The translations under genes were made by a program, and so were the position numbers. The notes under the pieces are model-generated. The model worked only from the letters and a program-made list of their open reading frames with translations, searched no databases and was not told the DNA's origin. 36,682 nucleotides of DNA from Acidilobaceae archaeon (GTDB taxonomy: Archaea; Thermoproteota; Thermoprotei_A; Sulfolobales; Acidilobaceae): assembly GCA_027082825.1 (NCBI GenBank), contig JALWTO010000054.1, forward strand, positions 1 to 36,682, given 5' to 3'. Shown one piece after another: positions 25,117 to 33,559 of the stretch; position 1 is the stretch's first letter, and each line of letters begins with the position of its first letter.

Positions 25117-26541
25117 CTAGATCTGCATGTTTTTAATCAATTTCACAGCCTTAATTATACTATTGTCTGAGAGAATTTTAAGATCCTCGTTAGGTTCTAA
25201 TATCTCCATTTCTGGTTCTGAAAATGAGTCTTCTGAGTAACAGGCCCTCTGAGCCAGCCTAGCTACCCCTCTTAATGACATGTGAGGATCTTTAGTTCTC
25301 AAAATAGGTCTCTCTATATAGCTGGCTATCAGTTTAGCCAAAGTTTTTGACCTTGAGAGACCTCCAGTGACCACTATCTTTTTGGGTCTTCCTGCCTTTT
25401 CAGTAATGATTTTATAATAAAACCTAGTGAGAAGTGCAATGCTGTGAAGGACACTGCTCAAAACTCTTCTATGAGAAAGACCATAGTAATCTACGGGTAA
25501 GAATGTGAGTCCTTTGCTCATTTTAGGAAACCTAAGGCCATAAAGAGTTGGTAAAACGAATATCGGGTCCTTCACATCAAGTACCTTTTCCATAACTTCG
25601 TAGTTTACATCAAAGAGTTCTAATATTGAGTCGATAAATGTACCTATTCCAGGAACATAAGCTTCAACCCCCCAGTTAACATTGCTTGAAACCTTGTAAA
25701 GGACTATGGGCAAAAGGCCTTGACCAGTCATTAATCTAAAGTTGCTTCCCAAAGAGAGATCAAGAAAAAGACCACTTCCTACAGTTATTTTGAGGCAACC
25801 CTCTTCTATGCAATTACTTCCTAAGGATGCCGCCTGTTGATCTCCCATTATTCCTCCCAACTTAATACCTTCTTCCATCAGGCCAAGTACCTTTTCATGA
25901 TCGATAATTTCAGGAACGTTAAACCTCTTCAGGCCGAGGAAACTGAGCAGTCTCCACATATCATTAAAATTCTTTGGATGATAAATTCCCGTTAGAGTTC
26001 CTATCGTTGCATCAGTATAACATTTATTTATTAAATTACTGACTATGAACGCATCAACGTTCCATATGCATATACTATTGTTGTAAATTAAGTCTACCAA
26101 ATCGTTCCTCTCTCTAGTTAACGCTAAGAGCCTAATAATCAGAGATTCTGGACTAAGAATAGGACCTATTTTAGGAACTTTCGAAAACAACTTGATACTA
26201 AAAGGTAATTTTTTGTATCTTATTGACGATCTTAAATCCATCCAAGTTATTATATTTGATAAGGCATGATTATCATTTCGGTTCCATATTGCAAGAGATC
26301 CTCTATAAGTTGTTATACCTAGGCATTTAACTCCTTTCTTTGAGAAATACCTTATTGTTTCTTTGATTGAAAGGATGAGCCTTTTTGGATTGTGTTCTGC
26401 TATTGGGCCTTTATGTATAACAGGGCTTCCTAGCTCAGCAAACTCGATTAAGTTTCCGTAGGCACTATATATTCCTGCCTTAATTTTTGTTGTTCCAACG
26501 TCTATGGCCCCTATCTTTAATTCCTCCAATAAAAACACCAT
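25117..26541 (-). CDS. FGGY-family carbohydrate/polyol kinase (glycerol-kinase-like)
   Basis: Sugar or polyol kinase of the actin-like ATPase superfamily. Phosphate loop 1 is DVGTTKIKAG near the N-terminus, loop 2 is GGIMGDQQAASLG, and the adenosine motif is VTGGLSRSKTLAKLIASYIERPI. GDQQAA is typical of glycerol kinases, but the usual GITNQRET is replaced by GITTYRGS, so the substrate may differ. About 474 residues. No SD precedes ATG 26541, while TTTTTAATC lies about 20 bases upstream, which fits a leaderless start at this ATG or the adjacent TTG (26544). It heads the four-gene operon. Confidence 0.78.
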   Translation of the reverse strand: MVFLLEELKIGAIDVGTTKIKAGIYSAYGNLIEFAELGSPVIHKGPIAEHNPKRLILSIKETIRYFSKKGVKCLGITTYRGSLAIWNRNDNHALSNIITWMDLRSSIRYKKLPFSIKLFSKVPKIGPILSPESLIIRLLALTRERNDLVDLIYNNSICIWNVDAFIVSNLINKCYTDATIGTLTGIYHPKNFNDMWRLLSFLGLKRFNVPEIIDHEKVLGLMEEGIKLGGIMGDQQAASLGSNCIEEGCLKITVGSGLFLDLSLGSNFRLMTGQGLLPIVLYKVSSNVNWGVEAYVPGIGTFIDSILELFDVNYEVMEKVLDVKDPIFVLPTLYGLRFPKMSKGLTFLPVDYYGLSHRRVLSSVLHSIALLTRFYYKIITEKAGRPKKIVVTGGLSRSKTLAKLIASYIERPILRTKDPHMSLRGVARLAQRACYSEDSFSEPEMEILEPNEDLKILSDNSIIKAVKLIKNMQI

Positions 26542-26560
26542 CAATACTTATAGATATCTT

Positions 26561-26569
26561 GATTAAAAA
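26561..26569 (-). promoter_or_regulatory. TATA-like box for the FGGY kinase operon
   Basis: TTTTTAATC on the minus strand, 17-20 bases from the TTG/ATG pair at the kinase start; no SD follows. The spacing suggests a leaderless message. Confidence 0.35.
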
Positions 26570-26964
26570 TTTTTCAATACTATGAGCATAAGTGTTATAT
26601 ACTAATCAATTTTTAGAAATGTAGGCAGTTCTGTGTTTCTCAGTTGAGCTTGCTTAAAATTTTCTATTAACGATTAAAGTAATTACTATAGGAATAATAC
26701 CATTCAACGGATTAAAAAGATCATTAGCACACAAAATAATTTCTGAAAGGACTCAGAAGAAACATCCAAAGGGTGGAGATGTGTTAAGGAAATAATGGAG
26801 ACTATTAGAAATCATGGCAGAAGGGAACAAGTTCCTACTAAAGATCCGTTGAGAAAAACTTAGACACATTTTTCGCCTTGATAGTCCCATATCACTGTAA
26901 CCCTATAGTATCTATAGTTCTTGATTGGATTTTGAATTAGGATAAAATTTGTATAAGGAAAAGT

Positions 26965-27017
26965 CCCCGTCCTCATTCTAAGGGGAGGAACTCCCCTGTC
27001 AGCGGGTCGGCGCGCCT
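26965..27017. ncRNA. GC-rich hairpin island downstream of glyA, candidate structured RNA or terminator
   Basis: AGGGGAG-GAA-CTCCCCT forms a perfect 7-bp hairpin, flanked by CCCCG and AGCGGG that can add an outer stem, and followed by the palindrome GGCGCGCC and a T-run on the plus strand. It lies within about 90 bases of the glyA stop, so on the minus strand it could end the glyA message. Its GC content stands out from the surrounding AT-rich DNA, as structured RNAs do in AT-rich hyperthermophiles. Confidence 0.35.
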
Positions 27018-27053
27018 TTTTTAAAAGGATAGAAAGAAGTTATTTTGTTTTTA

Positions 27054-28364
27054 TTAAAGGAAATCTAAAAGCGTTGAAACTCCAGAGAGGTTTATTTCTT
27101 TGAGATCATCTTCCCTAAGACAATAGTGGACTGTTCTAAATTTCTGTCTAAATTCACTAACTTTTCTGGCTACTTCGGAGGGATCTCTCTTATCCATAAG
27201 AATAATCTTCATGAAATTGGCTATTTCCTCCATATCATCTTCTTTCATACCAAATCTTGTTACTTCCTGAACTCCAAGTCTTAGCCCGCTAGGATCCTTT
27301 ACCTTGTCTGGAGTATCGTATGGCAATAGATTTTTGTTAACTATTATGTTAGCATCCTCTAGGAGTTTGGCAGCCTTTGCACCACCTCCCTGGCCTCTTA
27401 CATCAACTAGAACCTGATGACTTTTTGTGTATCCAAATTTCTCTCCAAGCACCTTAAAGCCTAAGCTAGCTAAGGATTCAGCGAGTTTTTTAGCATTTTT
27501 GACAATCTGTTCAGCATATTTTTCTCCAAACTTTATCATCTCTAGAGCAGTTATCGCTGTTGCAGGAATCCTATGAAGATGGTGATTGCTTACAAACCAT
27601 GGAAATATAGTCTTTGATATACTCTTAAATAATTTCTCATTAACCGAGGCTATAACCCCTCCTTGAGGTCCTGGGAAGGTCTTGTGAGTTGAAGCCGTTA
27701 ATACATCAGCTCCTAGCTTAAGTGGATTGTGCCATCTCTTTCCCATTATTAAACCAAGGACATGTGCAGCATCATAGTGAAGATACCCACCAACGGAATG
27801 AACAGCATCAGCAATTTCCTTTACTGGATGTGGGAAAATATAAACACTTCCTCCCAGAACGGCAAACTTAGGTTTGACCTCTTCAATGAGCTTGACAGCT
27901 TTATCTATGTCGACATTCATATTTTCCTCGTCATATGGCATCTCAACCTGTTTTATTGAAAGTGCACCAAGTGTACCAAACTTTGTGTGACTTACATGGG
28001 CACCAGCTTGGACAGGAGCTATTACAGCAAGATCTCCTGGCTGTGCAAGAACCCTAAAGACAGAGGCGTTAGCTATAGTACCACTTACAGGTCTCAGATC
28101 GACTAAGTTTGTATCAAGAAGTTTACCAATTAAACTATCAGCTAAAACTTCAAGTTCGTCAATAAGTTTTGTTCCCTGATAATATCTTTTGAAAGGCTTG
28201 CCCTCTGCATAACGAAACATAAAGTCGCTTACATAAACCTTAAGTGCGAGAGGACCCATTACATTTTCGCTGGCTATTAAATTAATAGACTTTGCTATCC
28301 TCCAGACATTTTGGGAAAATGTGAGTTCAATAATCTTTTTTAGATATGAATAAGTTTCTTCCAA
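27054..28364 (-). CDS. glyA: serine hydroxymethyltransferase
   Basis: PLP enzyme converting serine and a tetrahydropterin to glycine and the methylene-pterin. [22 protein letters not shown] and [13 protein letters not shown] are the family openings; the cofactor aspartate and histidine are in HYDAAHVLG (198, 201), and the PLP lysine is K228 in [12 protein letters not shown]. 436 residues, normal for archaeal SHMT, which usually works with a methanopterin-type carrier. TTG start behind GGTGA. Divergent from the aldo/keto reductase. Confidence 0.94.
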   Translation of the reverse strand: MEETYSYLKKIIELTFSQNVWRIAKSINLIASENVMGPLALKVYVSDFMFRYAEGKPFKRYYQGTKLIDELEVLADSLIGKLLDTNLVDLRPVSGTIANASVFRVLAQPGDLAVIAPVQAGAHVSHTKFGTLGALSIKQVEMPYDEENMNVDIDKAVKLIEEVKPKFAVLGGSVYIFPHPVKEIADAVHSVGGYLHYDAAHVLGLIMGKRWHNPLKLGADVLTASTHKTFPGPQGGVIASVNEKLFKSISKTIFPWFVSNHHLHRIPATAITALEMIKFGEKYAEQIVKNAKKLAESLASLGFKVLGEKFGYTKSHQVLVDVRGQGGGAKAAKLLEDANIIVNKNLLPYDTPDKVKDPSGLRLGVQEVTRFGMKEDDMEEIANFMKIILMDKRDPSEVARKVSEFRQKFRTVHYCLREDDLKEINLSGVSTLLDFL

Positions 28365-28597
28365 AAGTATTCACCAGAGTTTTATAGATTCATTCAATTT
28401 AATAAAATTTTGGATGCGGATTTTGAATAGGTCTGTAACCTGCTTCTGATTTGTGGATCTTTTAAGGCCTCTTTAGGCTTCTTTTTACATCAAGAGCTAC
28501 GAGATATGCTTATAAGATCATAACTCCATAAAATTTATCGGTGATCCCTGTTTCCGAGATCCATAGAAGTCCGTAGGGAGGGGCTAGGGAAACCGTG

Positions 28598-29419
28598 ATG
28601 AAAATGAATTTTCCAATTGATTATCATGACAGAAAGCCTCTGGGAAAGACAGGAGAAAAGACATCTGCCATAGGATTAGGTACATGGGCCATTAGGGACT
28701 ATTCGATAGCCGAAAAGGTTTTTATTAAAGCTATTGAGGATGGAATAGATTTAATTGATACTGCAGAAATGTATGACTCTGGTAACGCCGAACTCTTTGT
28801 AGGCAAGGTGATAAAGAAAGTAGGAAGAGACAACATCTTCGTTATTACAAAGCTGTTACCATCTAGGTTTAGAACAGAAGACCTCGCGAAGAAAGCAGCA
28901 AAAAACTCCTTAAAAAGATTAGAATTGAAATACTCAGATCTAATATTAATACATTGGCCTGATTATTCTGTATCTATAGAAAAACAGGTCAAAAACCTTG
29001 AGGTACTTGTAGATCAAGGACTTACAAGGTATATAGGTGTTAGTAACTTTTCCAAGAAAGAGCTAGAAGAGGCTCTCTGGTCCCTAAAGAGACATGAAAT
29101 AACCGTTGACCAGGTCAGGTACAGCGTTCTTCATAAGAATATAGAAAAAGAACTTTTACCTTATGTATTAAATGTAGGAATAACTATTGAGGCATATACA
29201 CCAATAGAAAAAGGCAAAGTTAGTAATATCCCTGAGGTCCAAAAACTATCTAAGAAGTATAATAAACCTCCTATAGCAGTAGCACTCAATTATATTATAT
29301 CTAGGCCAATGGTAGTTGCCATAGTCAAGACCGAGAGATTAGATCACCTTTTTGATATAGAAGCGACTCTTGGCTGGAGACTTTCTGAGAAGGATATAGA
29401 TCTTTTATCTAGTATATAA
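28598..29419 (+). CDS. aldo/keto reductase
   Basis: NAD(P)H-dependent carbonyl reductase of the TIM-barrel AKR superfamily. The tetrad is complete: D54 and Y59 in DLIDTAEMYDSG, K85 in VITKLLPS and H119 in LILIHWPD. YIGVSNFSKKEL and VDQVRYSVLH are standard family strands. 273 residues. I prefer ATG 28598 over GTG 28595; AGGGA lies seven bases upstream. The opening DYHDRKPLGKTGEKTSAIGLG is typical of archaeal AKRs. The substrate cannot be inferred. Confidence 0.9.
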   Translation: MKMNFPIDYHDRKPLGKTGEKTSAIGLGTWAIRDYSIAEKVFIKAIEDGIDLIDTAEMYDSGNAELFVGKVIKKVGRDNIFVITKLLPSRFRTEDLAKKAAKNSLKRLELKYSDLILIHWPDYSVSIEKQVKNLEVLVDQGLTRYIGVSNFSKKELEEALWSLKRHEITVDQVRYSVLHKNIEKELLPYVLNVGITIEAYTPIEKGKVSNIPEVQKLSKKYNKPPIAVALNYIISRPMVVAIVKTERLDHLFDIEATLGWRLSEKDIDLLSSI

Positions 29420-29450
29420 TTCATTTAGCAATAAGGACAGGTGCTTGGGT

Positions 29451-29627
29451 ATGGGAGACTATGTCCTAATAGATGAATATGGATCACTGTTTAAAGTAAA
29501 TATTTCAGAAAATGGGCTCTTTATTTGCCCTCTCTGTGGAGCTAAGTTCTTTTCAGTAAAGGATCTTATAAGCCATATAATTTTTCACTTTTCGACTGAA
29601 CGAGAACTTAAACACACAAACCAATAA
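29451..29627 (+). CDS. small C2H2 zinc-finger protein
   Basis: 58 residues. One Cx2C-x12-Hx3H finger: cysteines 26 and 29 in CPLCG, histidines 42 and 46 in SHIIFH. ATG 29451 is seven bases behind GGTG; the track TTG 29445 is only one base from it. Single-finger proteins of this sort are common in crenarchaea and their viruses and bind nucleic acid or partners. It lies 31 bp after the reductase and is probably co-transcribed. Confidence 0.72.
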   Translation: MGDYVLIDEYGSLFKVNISENGLFICPLCGAKFFSVKDLISHIIFHFSTERELKHTNQ

Positions 29628-29631
29628 AATA

Positions 29632-30000
29632 TCAATTAGCAGCAGCAATAAGATACTCTGCGGAGGAGAAGTTTCCTGGACCTTTCTGATAGCTTAAAAG
29701 AGGTTCTTCTACACTCTTTGCTAAAGAACCTATATTGACAAGGATTTCATCTACAAGCCTATCGACCACTTTCTCAGGTTTTCTATATTGAGTTCTTCTA
29801 ACTCTTATCTCTTTTCCACATATAATTATTTTAAGTTCATCGTCTAAATTTCCATAAAGCCACCCTCCTTCTAAGAACCTGACATATACATTAATTCCGT
29901 ACTCATTTCTGAGTTTATCAACAACATTAAAGAGTAATTTAAGGTCATTCTCGTTACCTTCCTTAATATAAATTTCATATGAGGGATTGTTGACCTTCAC
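29632..30000 (-). CDS. hypothetical protein
   Basis: 122 residues from GTG 30000, nine bases behind GAGGTG; the track GTG 30012 is part of that SD. The chain begins MKVNNPSYEIYIKEG and alternates strands and helices (NVYVRFLEGGWLYG, LKIIICGKEIRVRR), suggesting a small alpha/beta fold somewhat like thioredoxin but without the CxxC. Family not recognised. It is convergent with the zinc-finger gene, four bases apart. Confidence 0.65.
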   Translation of the reverse strand: MKVNNPSYEIYIKEGNENDLKLLFNVVDKLRNEYGINVYVRFLEGGWLYGNLDDELKIIICGKEIRVRRTQYRKPEKVVDRLVDEILVNIGSLAKSVEEPLLSYQKGPGNFSSAEYLIAAAN

Positions 30001-30215
30001 TTTCAGAGACACCTCTATGGAAAGTTTTATGAGAGGCCGGAGATTTTATTACATTGCTGAGTTTTAAAGAGGGTTTAACCTCTGTACCACCAGAGGAACA
30101 CACTAATACTACAATAACTGAATTTCAAAGAAAATTTATTTTATCTGGACATTAGGACCTTTTAAGCTTGTTTTAATCAACCACAAACTAGAAGGACTAA
30201 GAGGGGCCAAGAACC

Positions 30216-30449
30216 TTGAGTGCTAAAAGAGAAGTGGTGTTTCCAAAGATATATGTTCTTTCGAAGAGGCCGGAATCTAACTGTGATTTCTTAGAAATAG
30301 AGGAAAGTAAAGAAGGTTTCTATCTTGCCCATTGTAGGGTCCTTGATAGGTATTTGACTACATATCAGGTTGTTAAGTGTGAGAGATTCTGGAAAACCTG
30401 TCCATACAGAAAATTTGGACTTCAGTTCTTGGCTATGAGTTCTAAATGA
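30216..30449 (+). CDS. small conserved cysteine protein
   Basis: 77 residues with four cysteines (23, 40, 55, 62): SNCDFLEIEE, AHCRVLDRYLT, VKCERFWKTCPYR. The spacing and the CPYR end suggest a metal or cluster site; I recall similar small archaeal proteins without an assigned role. TTG 30216 with AGAGGGG upstream. The 215-bp divergent space to the left holds a hairpin CCTCTG-TACCAC-CAGAGG (about 30083-30100). Confidence 0.68.
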   Translation: MSAKREVVFPKIYVLSKRPESNCDFLEIEESKEGFYLAHCRVLDRYLTTYQVVKCERFWKTCPYRKFGLQFLAMSSK

Positions 30450-30665
30450 TTTTACTACAATAAGACTACTGCTTTCTTTCTTAAGGCCTTTTATGTCTCT
30501 GCAACCAATTTATCTTTCTCTAAACCTTAATCCCACTTATCGGGGAGCAGGCAATATCATTACTTAGATAGAAATCATTATCAATAATTCTTTATAAATT
30601 TGAAAATACAATAGAATCTGAAGAGGCTTGAAAGATTATAAAACAGAAACTAACTCTACATAATC

Positions 30666-31022
30666 CTACTGAGGCCTTACTCTCTTCAATGAAACTTCAA
30701 GCTCTTTGGCTTTATTCAATGCATCATCCTTAAGTTTGGGACCTGTTCCGTAAAGAACAAGTATTGGCTTGAACTTATTTTCGTCAGCAGCCTTTCTAAG
30801 TTTTTCAATGACCTCAACAGGAACGTATGTATTCTTTGCAAAAACTTTAATTCCTAATCTTTCATTTCTTTTTGACGCAATAAAGTTAACCTCGGCCTCT
30901 TCATTAGTATCAGTTATATCTATTTTGTGCCCAGCAATTCTATAAAGCCCTGCAACCTTACCAATAATCCCATATTTTTGAGCAAGCTTCTTGGCGTCAA
31001 ACATTTCCTTTGCTGTCACCAA
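30666..31022 (-). CDS. small protein resembling a degenerate RecB/PD-(D/E)XK-type nuclease fold
   Basis: 118 residues from TTG 31022, six bases behind GGGGTG; the track GTG 31031 is in that SD. The order of elements (HKIDITDTNEEAEVNFIAS, LGIKVFAKN, VPVEVIEKLRKAADENK, KPILVLYGTGPKL, DDALNKAKELEVSLKRV) mirrors RecB-like archaeal proteins, but the catalytic Asp and Glu positions of the EIDxIA / ExK motifs are Asn and Ile here, so catalysis is unlikely. It is the last gene of the COG2403-arcC operon. The fold assignment is by eye. Confidence 0.6.
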   Translation of the reverse strand: MVTAKEMFDAKKLAQKYGIIGKVAGLYRIAGHKIDITDTNEEAEVNFIASKRNERLGIKVFAKNTYVPVEVIEKLRKAADENKFKPILVLYGTGPKLKDDALNKAKELEVSLKRVRPQ

Positions 31023-31067
31023 CTTGCGCACCCCAAGGGTTCTGATATTCAGATTAAGTTCTTAAAT

Positions 31068-32009
31068 CTACCTTTTGGGAAGAACCACAGTTCCAGACCT
31101 TCCATTTATCACATTATATGCATCTTCAAGAGAACCTATTATGGCTATATTCCCTGTTGAGTTGACAAAGTTCATTGATGCTCTTACCTTAGGACCCATA
31201 CTTCCTGGGGGAAAATGTCCTTCATTATAATATCTTTCTAGCTCACCTACGTAGACCTCTCTTAACCATTTTTCATTAGATCTTTTGAAGTTTAGTGCAA
31301 CACCCTTTACGTCGGTAAGTATTACGAACTTATCAGCGGAAATTTTAATAGCCAGCACTGAAGAGGCAAGATCTTTATCTATAACTGCCTCTACAGGAAT
31401 ATATCTATCTCTATCTTTAACTACAGGAATCCCTCCTCCACCTACGGCTATTACGATAGTACCTTCGTTTGCAAGTTTTAAAACAATATCTGACTCTAAG
31501 ACATCCCTGGGCATAGGGCTTGCAACAACTCTTCTATAACCACCACGTGGGTCAGGTTTCATTAACCAGCCTCTTTCTTTACTTAACTTCTCAGCCTCTT
31601 TCTCTGTGTAGTATCTTCCTATGTATTTTGTCGGATTTTTGAAACCCGGATCATCTTTCTTAACAACAACTCTTGTAATTACACTAGCTATATTTTTGTT
31701 TATCCCTCTTTTTCTAAGCTCTTCTTGAAGAGCATGCTGTATTAGATATCCAATCCACCCTTGTGTCATTGCTACAAGTATATCTAATGACTGGTGAGGA
31801 ACCTTGTCAGCTATCGCATCTACAGCCTCAGCAAGATAACCCACTTGTGGCCCATTTCCATGGGTTATAACCATTTTATTTCCATTTAGTGCAACTGAAA
31901 CTAAAGCCTTAGCTGCCTTACTAACATTCCTCCACTGCTCATCAGGACCGCCCTTGTCCCCTTTTTTTAATATGGCGTTTCCTCCTAGCGCAACAACAAG
32001 AAGAGTCAC
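31068..32009 (-). CDS. arcC: carbamate kinase
   Basis: Catalyses carbamate + ATP to carbamoyl phosphate + ADP, or the reverse to gain ATP. The amino acid kinase fold begins VVALGGNAILKKGDKG, continues with ITHGNGPQVG, and has GGYRRVVASPMP, IAVGGGGIPVV, VIDKDLASSVLA, and the closing FPPGSMGPKVRASMNF, all hallmarks of the family. 313 residues, the normal length. I use GTG 32009, five bases behind AAGGTGG; the track start 32018 is inside it. It follows the COG2403 gene by 36 bp. Confidence 0.94.
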   Translation of the reverse strand: MTLLVVALGGNAILKKGDKGGPDEQWRNVSKAAKALVSVALNGNKMVITHGNGPQVGYLAEAVDAIADKVPHQSLDILVAMTQGWIGYLIQHALQEELRKRGINKNIASVITRVVVKKDDPGFKNPTKYIGRYYTEKEAEKLSKERGWLMKPDPRGGYRRVVASPMPRDVLESDIVLKLANEGTIVIAVGGGGIPVVKDRDRYIPVEAVIDKDLASSVLAIKISADKFVILTDVKGVALNFKRSNEKWLREVYVGELERYYNEGHFPPGSMGPKVRASMNFVNSTGNIAIIGSLEDAYNVINGRSGTVVLPKR

Positions 32010-32045
32010 TAAAACCACCTTTCATTGGCTAAAAAGTAAAGAGCC

Positions 32046-33392
32046 TTAGGGTAATTTTTCCTTGACTCTCTCTAGGAACTCATTAATCATCTCTTCAACA
32101 GAAGGTCCTTCAACTATTTTTAACTCATAACTTACTCTTACAACAGGCTTATCGATTTTTATAAGCCTAGTAACATCAGCAGGTGTACCTAAGACAACAG
32201 TATCAGCATTAGCCTTTCTTATGGTCTCTTCAAGGTCATTAAGCTGTGATTCACTATAGCCTGTACTAGGCACTACTGGCCCCATATGTTTGTACTTCTC
32301 AATCATTTCTTTTATTATACCAACTGCATAAGGCCTTGGATCAACTATTTCGGCCGCACCGAACTTCTTCGCAGCAACATATCCAGCTGCATAAGGCGTT
32401 CCTCCATGGGTGACTGTAGGGGAATCCTCAAGTACTAACACCCTCTTATTCTTAATAAGATCTGGCTTATCAACATCAACAACACTCTCGGCAACAGCAA
32501 TTTTTGCCTTAGGATTAGCTCTATTTACATTATTCTTTATTGTTTCAATCGCGTTAGGCTTTGCTTGATCAGCCTTATTTATTATAACAACATCAGCCAT
32601 TCTTACATTGATCTCACCAGGAAAGCTTGCAACTTCTTGGCCTGGTCTCATGGCATCAGCAACAGTTATCATATAATCAGGCCTTATGAAAGGCCAGTCA
32701 TTATTTCCTCCATCCCAGAGTATGATATCTCCTTCTCTTTCAGCTTCCTTAAGTATTGCACCATAGTCCACTCCTGCAAATATAGGAAGATTCATTCTTA
32801 TGTATTGTTCATATTCTTCTCTTTCCTCAACAGTAACATTGTATCTATCAAGATCCTCCATGGTTCTGAACTTCTGAACGGCCATCTTTGCAAGGTCTCC
32901 GTAAGCCATTGGATGCCTTATTGGCACAAGTTTGTAATCTTTAGATACTATAACTCTTGAGACAGCTCTTGAGACGGTACTTTTTCCACAACCAGTTCTT
33001 ACTGCGGTTACCGCTATTACAGGCTTTGAGGATTCTAGCATAGTATCCCTAGGACCTAGTATCATGAAATTAGCTCCAGCTGAAAGGGCCCTGCTAAGTT
33101 TCTCACCAACAACCTTATATTCCAGATCGCTATAGGAGAGAGCAACCAGATCAACTCCCCAGGTTTTTATAGCCTCCTCAAGTTTCTCCTCTGGAATAAT
33201 GGGAATACCATCGGGATATTGAGATCCAGCAAGCTCTGGGGGATATCTTCTCCCAATAATGCCTGGTATTTGAGTTGCTGTAAACGCGATGACCTTGTAT
33301 TTAGGATTGTTACGAAAATATACATTAAAGTTATGAAAATCACGTCCACCAGCACCCATTATAATTACTTTAACTTGTTCTGCCAATTTCAT
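32046..33392 (-). CDS. P-loop GTPase of the cyclic 2,3-diphosphoglycerate synthetase-like family (COG2403)
   Basis: 448 residues. The N-terminal Rossmann part is VIIMGAGGRDFHNFNVYFR with YKVIAFTATQIPGIIGRRYP, the typical opening of proteins annotated cyclic 2,3-diphosphoglycerate synthetase. A P-loop follows (VTAVRTGCGKSTVSR, 134-139), with VVIINKADQAKP as an apparent base-recognition motif. True cPGS makes a thermoprotectant in some methanogens; many homologues without that solute exist next to carbamate kinase, so another role is possible. ATG 33392 with GAGGTG upstream. It heads an operon with arcC and the small nuclease-like gene. Confidence 0.82.
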   Translation of the reverse strand: MKLAEQVKVIIMGAGGRDFHNFNVYFRNNPKYKVIAFTATQIPGIIGRRYPPELAGSQYPDGIPIIPEEKLEEAIKTWGVDLVALSYSDLEYKVVGEKLSRALSAGANFMILGPRDTMLESSKPVIAVTAVRTGCGKSTVSRAVSRVIVSKDYKLVPIRHPMAYGDLAKMAVQKFRTMEDLDRYNVTVEEREEYEQYIRMNLPIFAGVDYGAILKEAEREGDIILWDGGNNDWPFIRPDYMITVADAMRPGQEVASFPGEINVRMADVVIINKADQAKPNAIETIKNNVNRANPKAKIAVAESVVDVDKPDLIKNKRVLVLEDSPTVTHGGTPYAAGYVAAKKFGAAEIVDPRPYAVGIIKEMIEKYKHMGPVVPSTGYSESQLNDLEETIRKANADTVVLGTPADVTRLIKIDKPVVRVSYELKIVEGPSVEEMINEFLERVKEKLP

Positions 33393-33413
33393 ATCACCTC
33401 AGAACAGCCAATG

Positions 33414-33465
33414 TTCTAATGTATAGCCTGTTCACAAATAAATTTTGTGGATTTGAACATTAGAA
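33414..33465. promoter_or_regulatory. inverted repeat in the divergent COG2403 / aglB promoter space
   Basis: TTCTAATGT (33414-33422) and ACATTAGAA (33457-33465) are exact 9-base inverted copies 34 bases apart, bracketing a TATA-like stretch (AAATTTATTT on the minus strand, near 33440) that would serve the COG2403-arcC operon. The second arm abuts CTTTAAA, a possible box A for aglB. The layout suits a dimeric regulator, but only one pair is seen. Confidence 0.4.
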
Positions 33466-33559
33466 GGTCTTTAAACTGGCATAAGGTGATATAATTACTT
33501 TTTAGTAGTACTCTCCTAGAGTTCTAAGAGGAGAAAGGGGTAAAATAGGGTGGAGATTT

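Larger units (their letters stand above)
26545..27053. other. 509-bp non-coding stretch between the kinase operon and glyA
   Basis: No supported gene. Short open frames at about 26680-26870 on the plus strand (for example METIRNHGRREQVP) lack continuity and suggest at most a decayed gene. A GC-rich structured island at 26965-27017 is listed separately. The rest is AT-rich with nothing I can name. Confidence 0.45.

Noticed and set aside
26680-26870. Plus-strand frames in the glyA-kinase gap that look partly protein-like (KKHPKGGDVLRK, METIRNHGRREQ)
   Set aside because: Each is under 45 codons, starts are missing or poor, and no family is recognisable; at most a decayed gene.
30083-30100. Hairpin CCTCTG-TACCAC-CAGAGG in the gap before the small cysteine protein
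   Set aside because: Only six base pairs and no T-run or conserved context; could be chance, so it is mentioned only in the neighbouring gene entry.
32565-32960. 131-residue plus-strand ORF opposite the COG2403 gene
   Set aside because: Antisense shadow of a well-supported GTPase with an odd composition.
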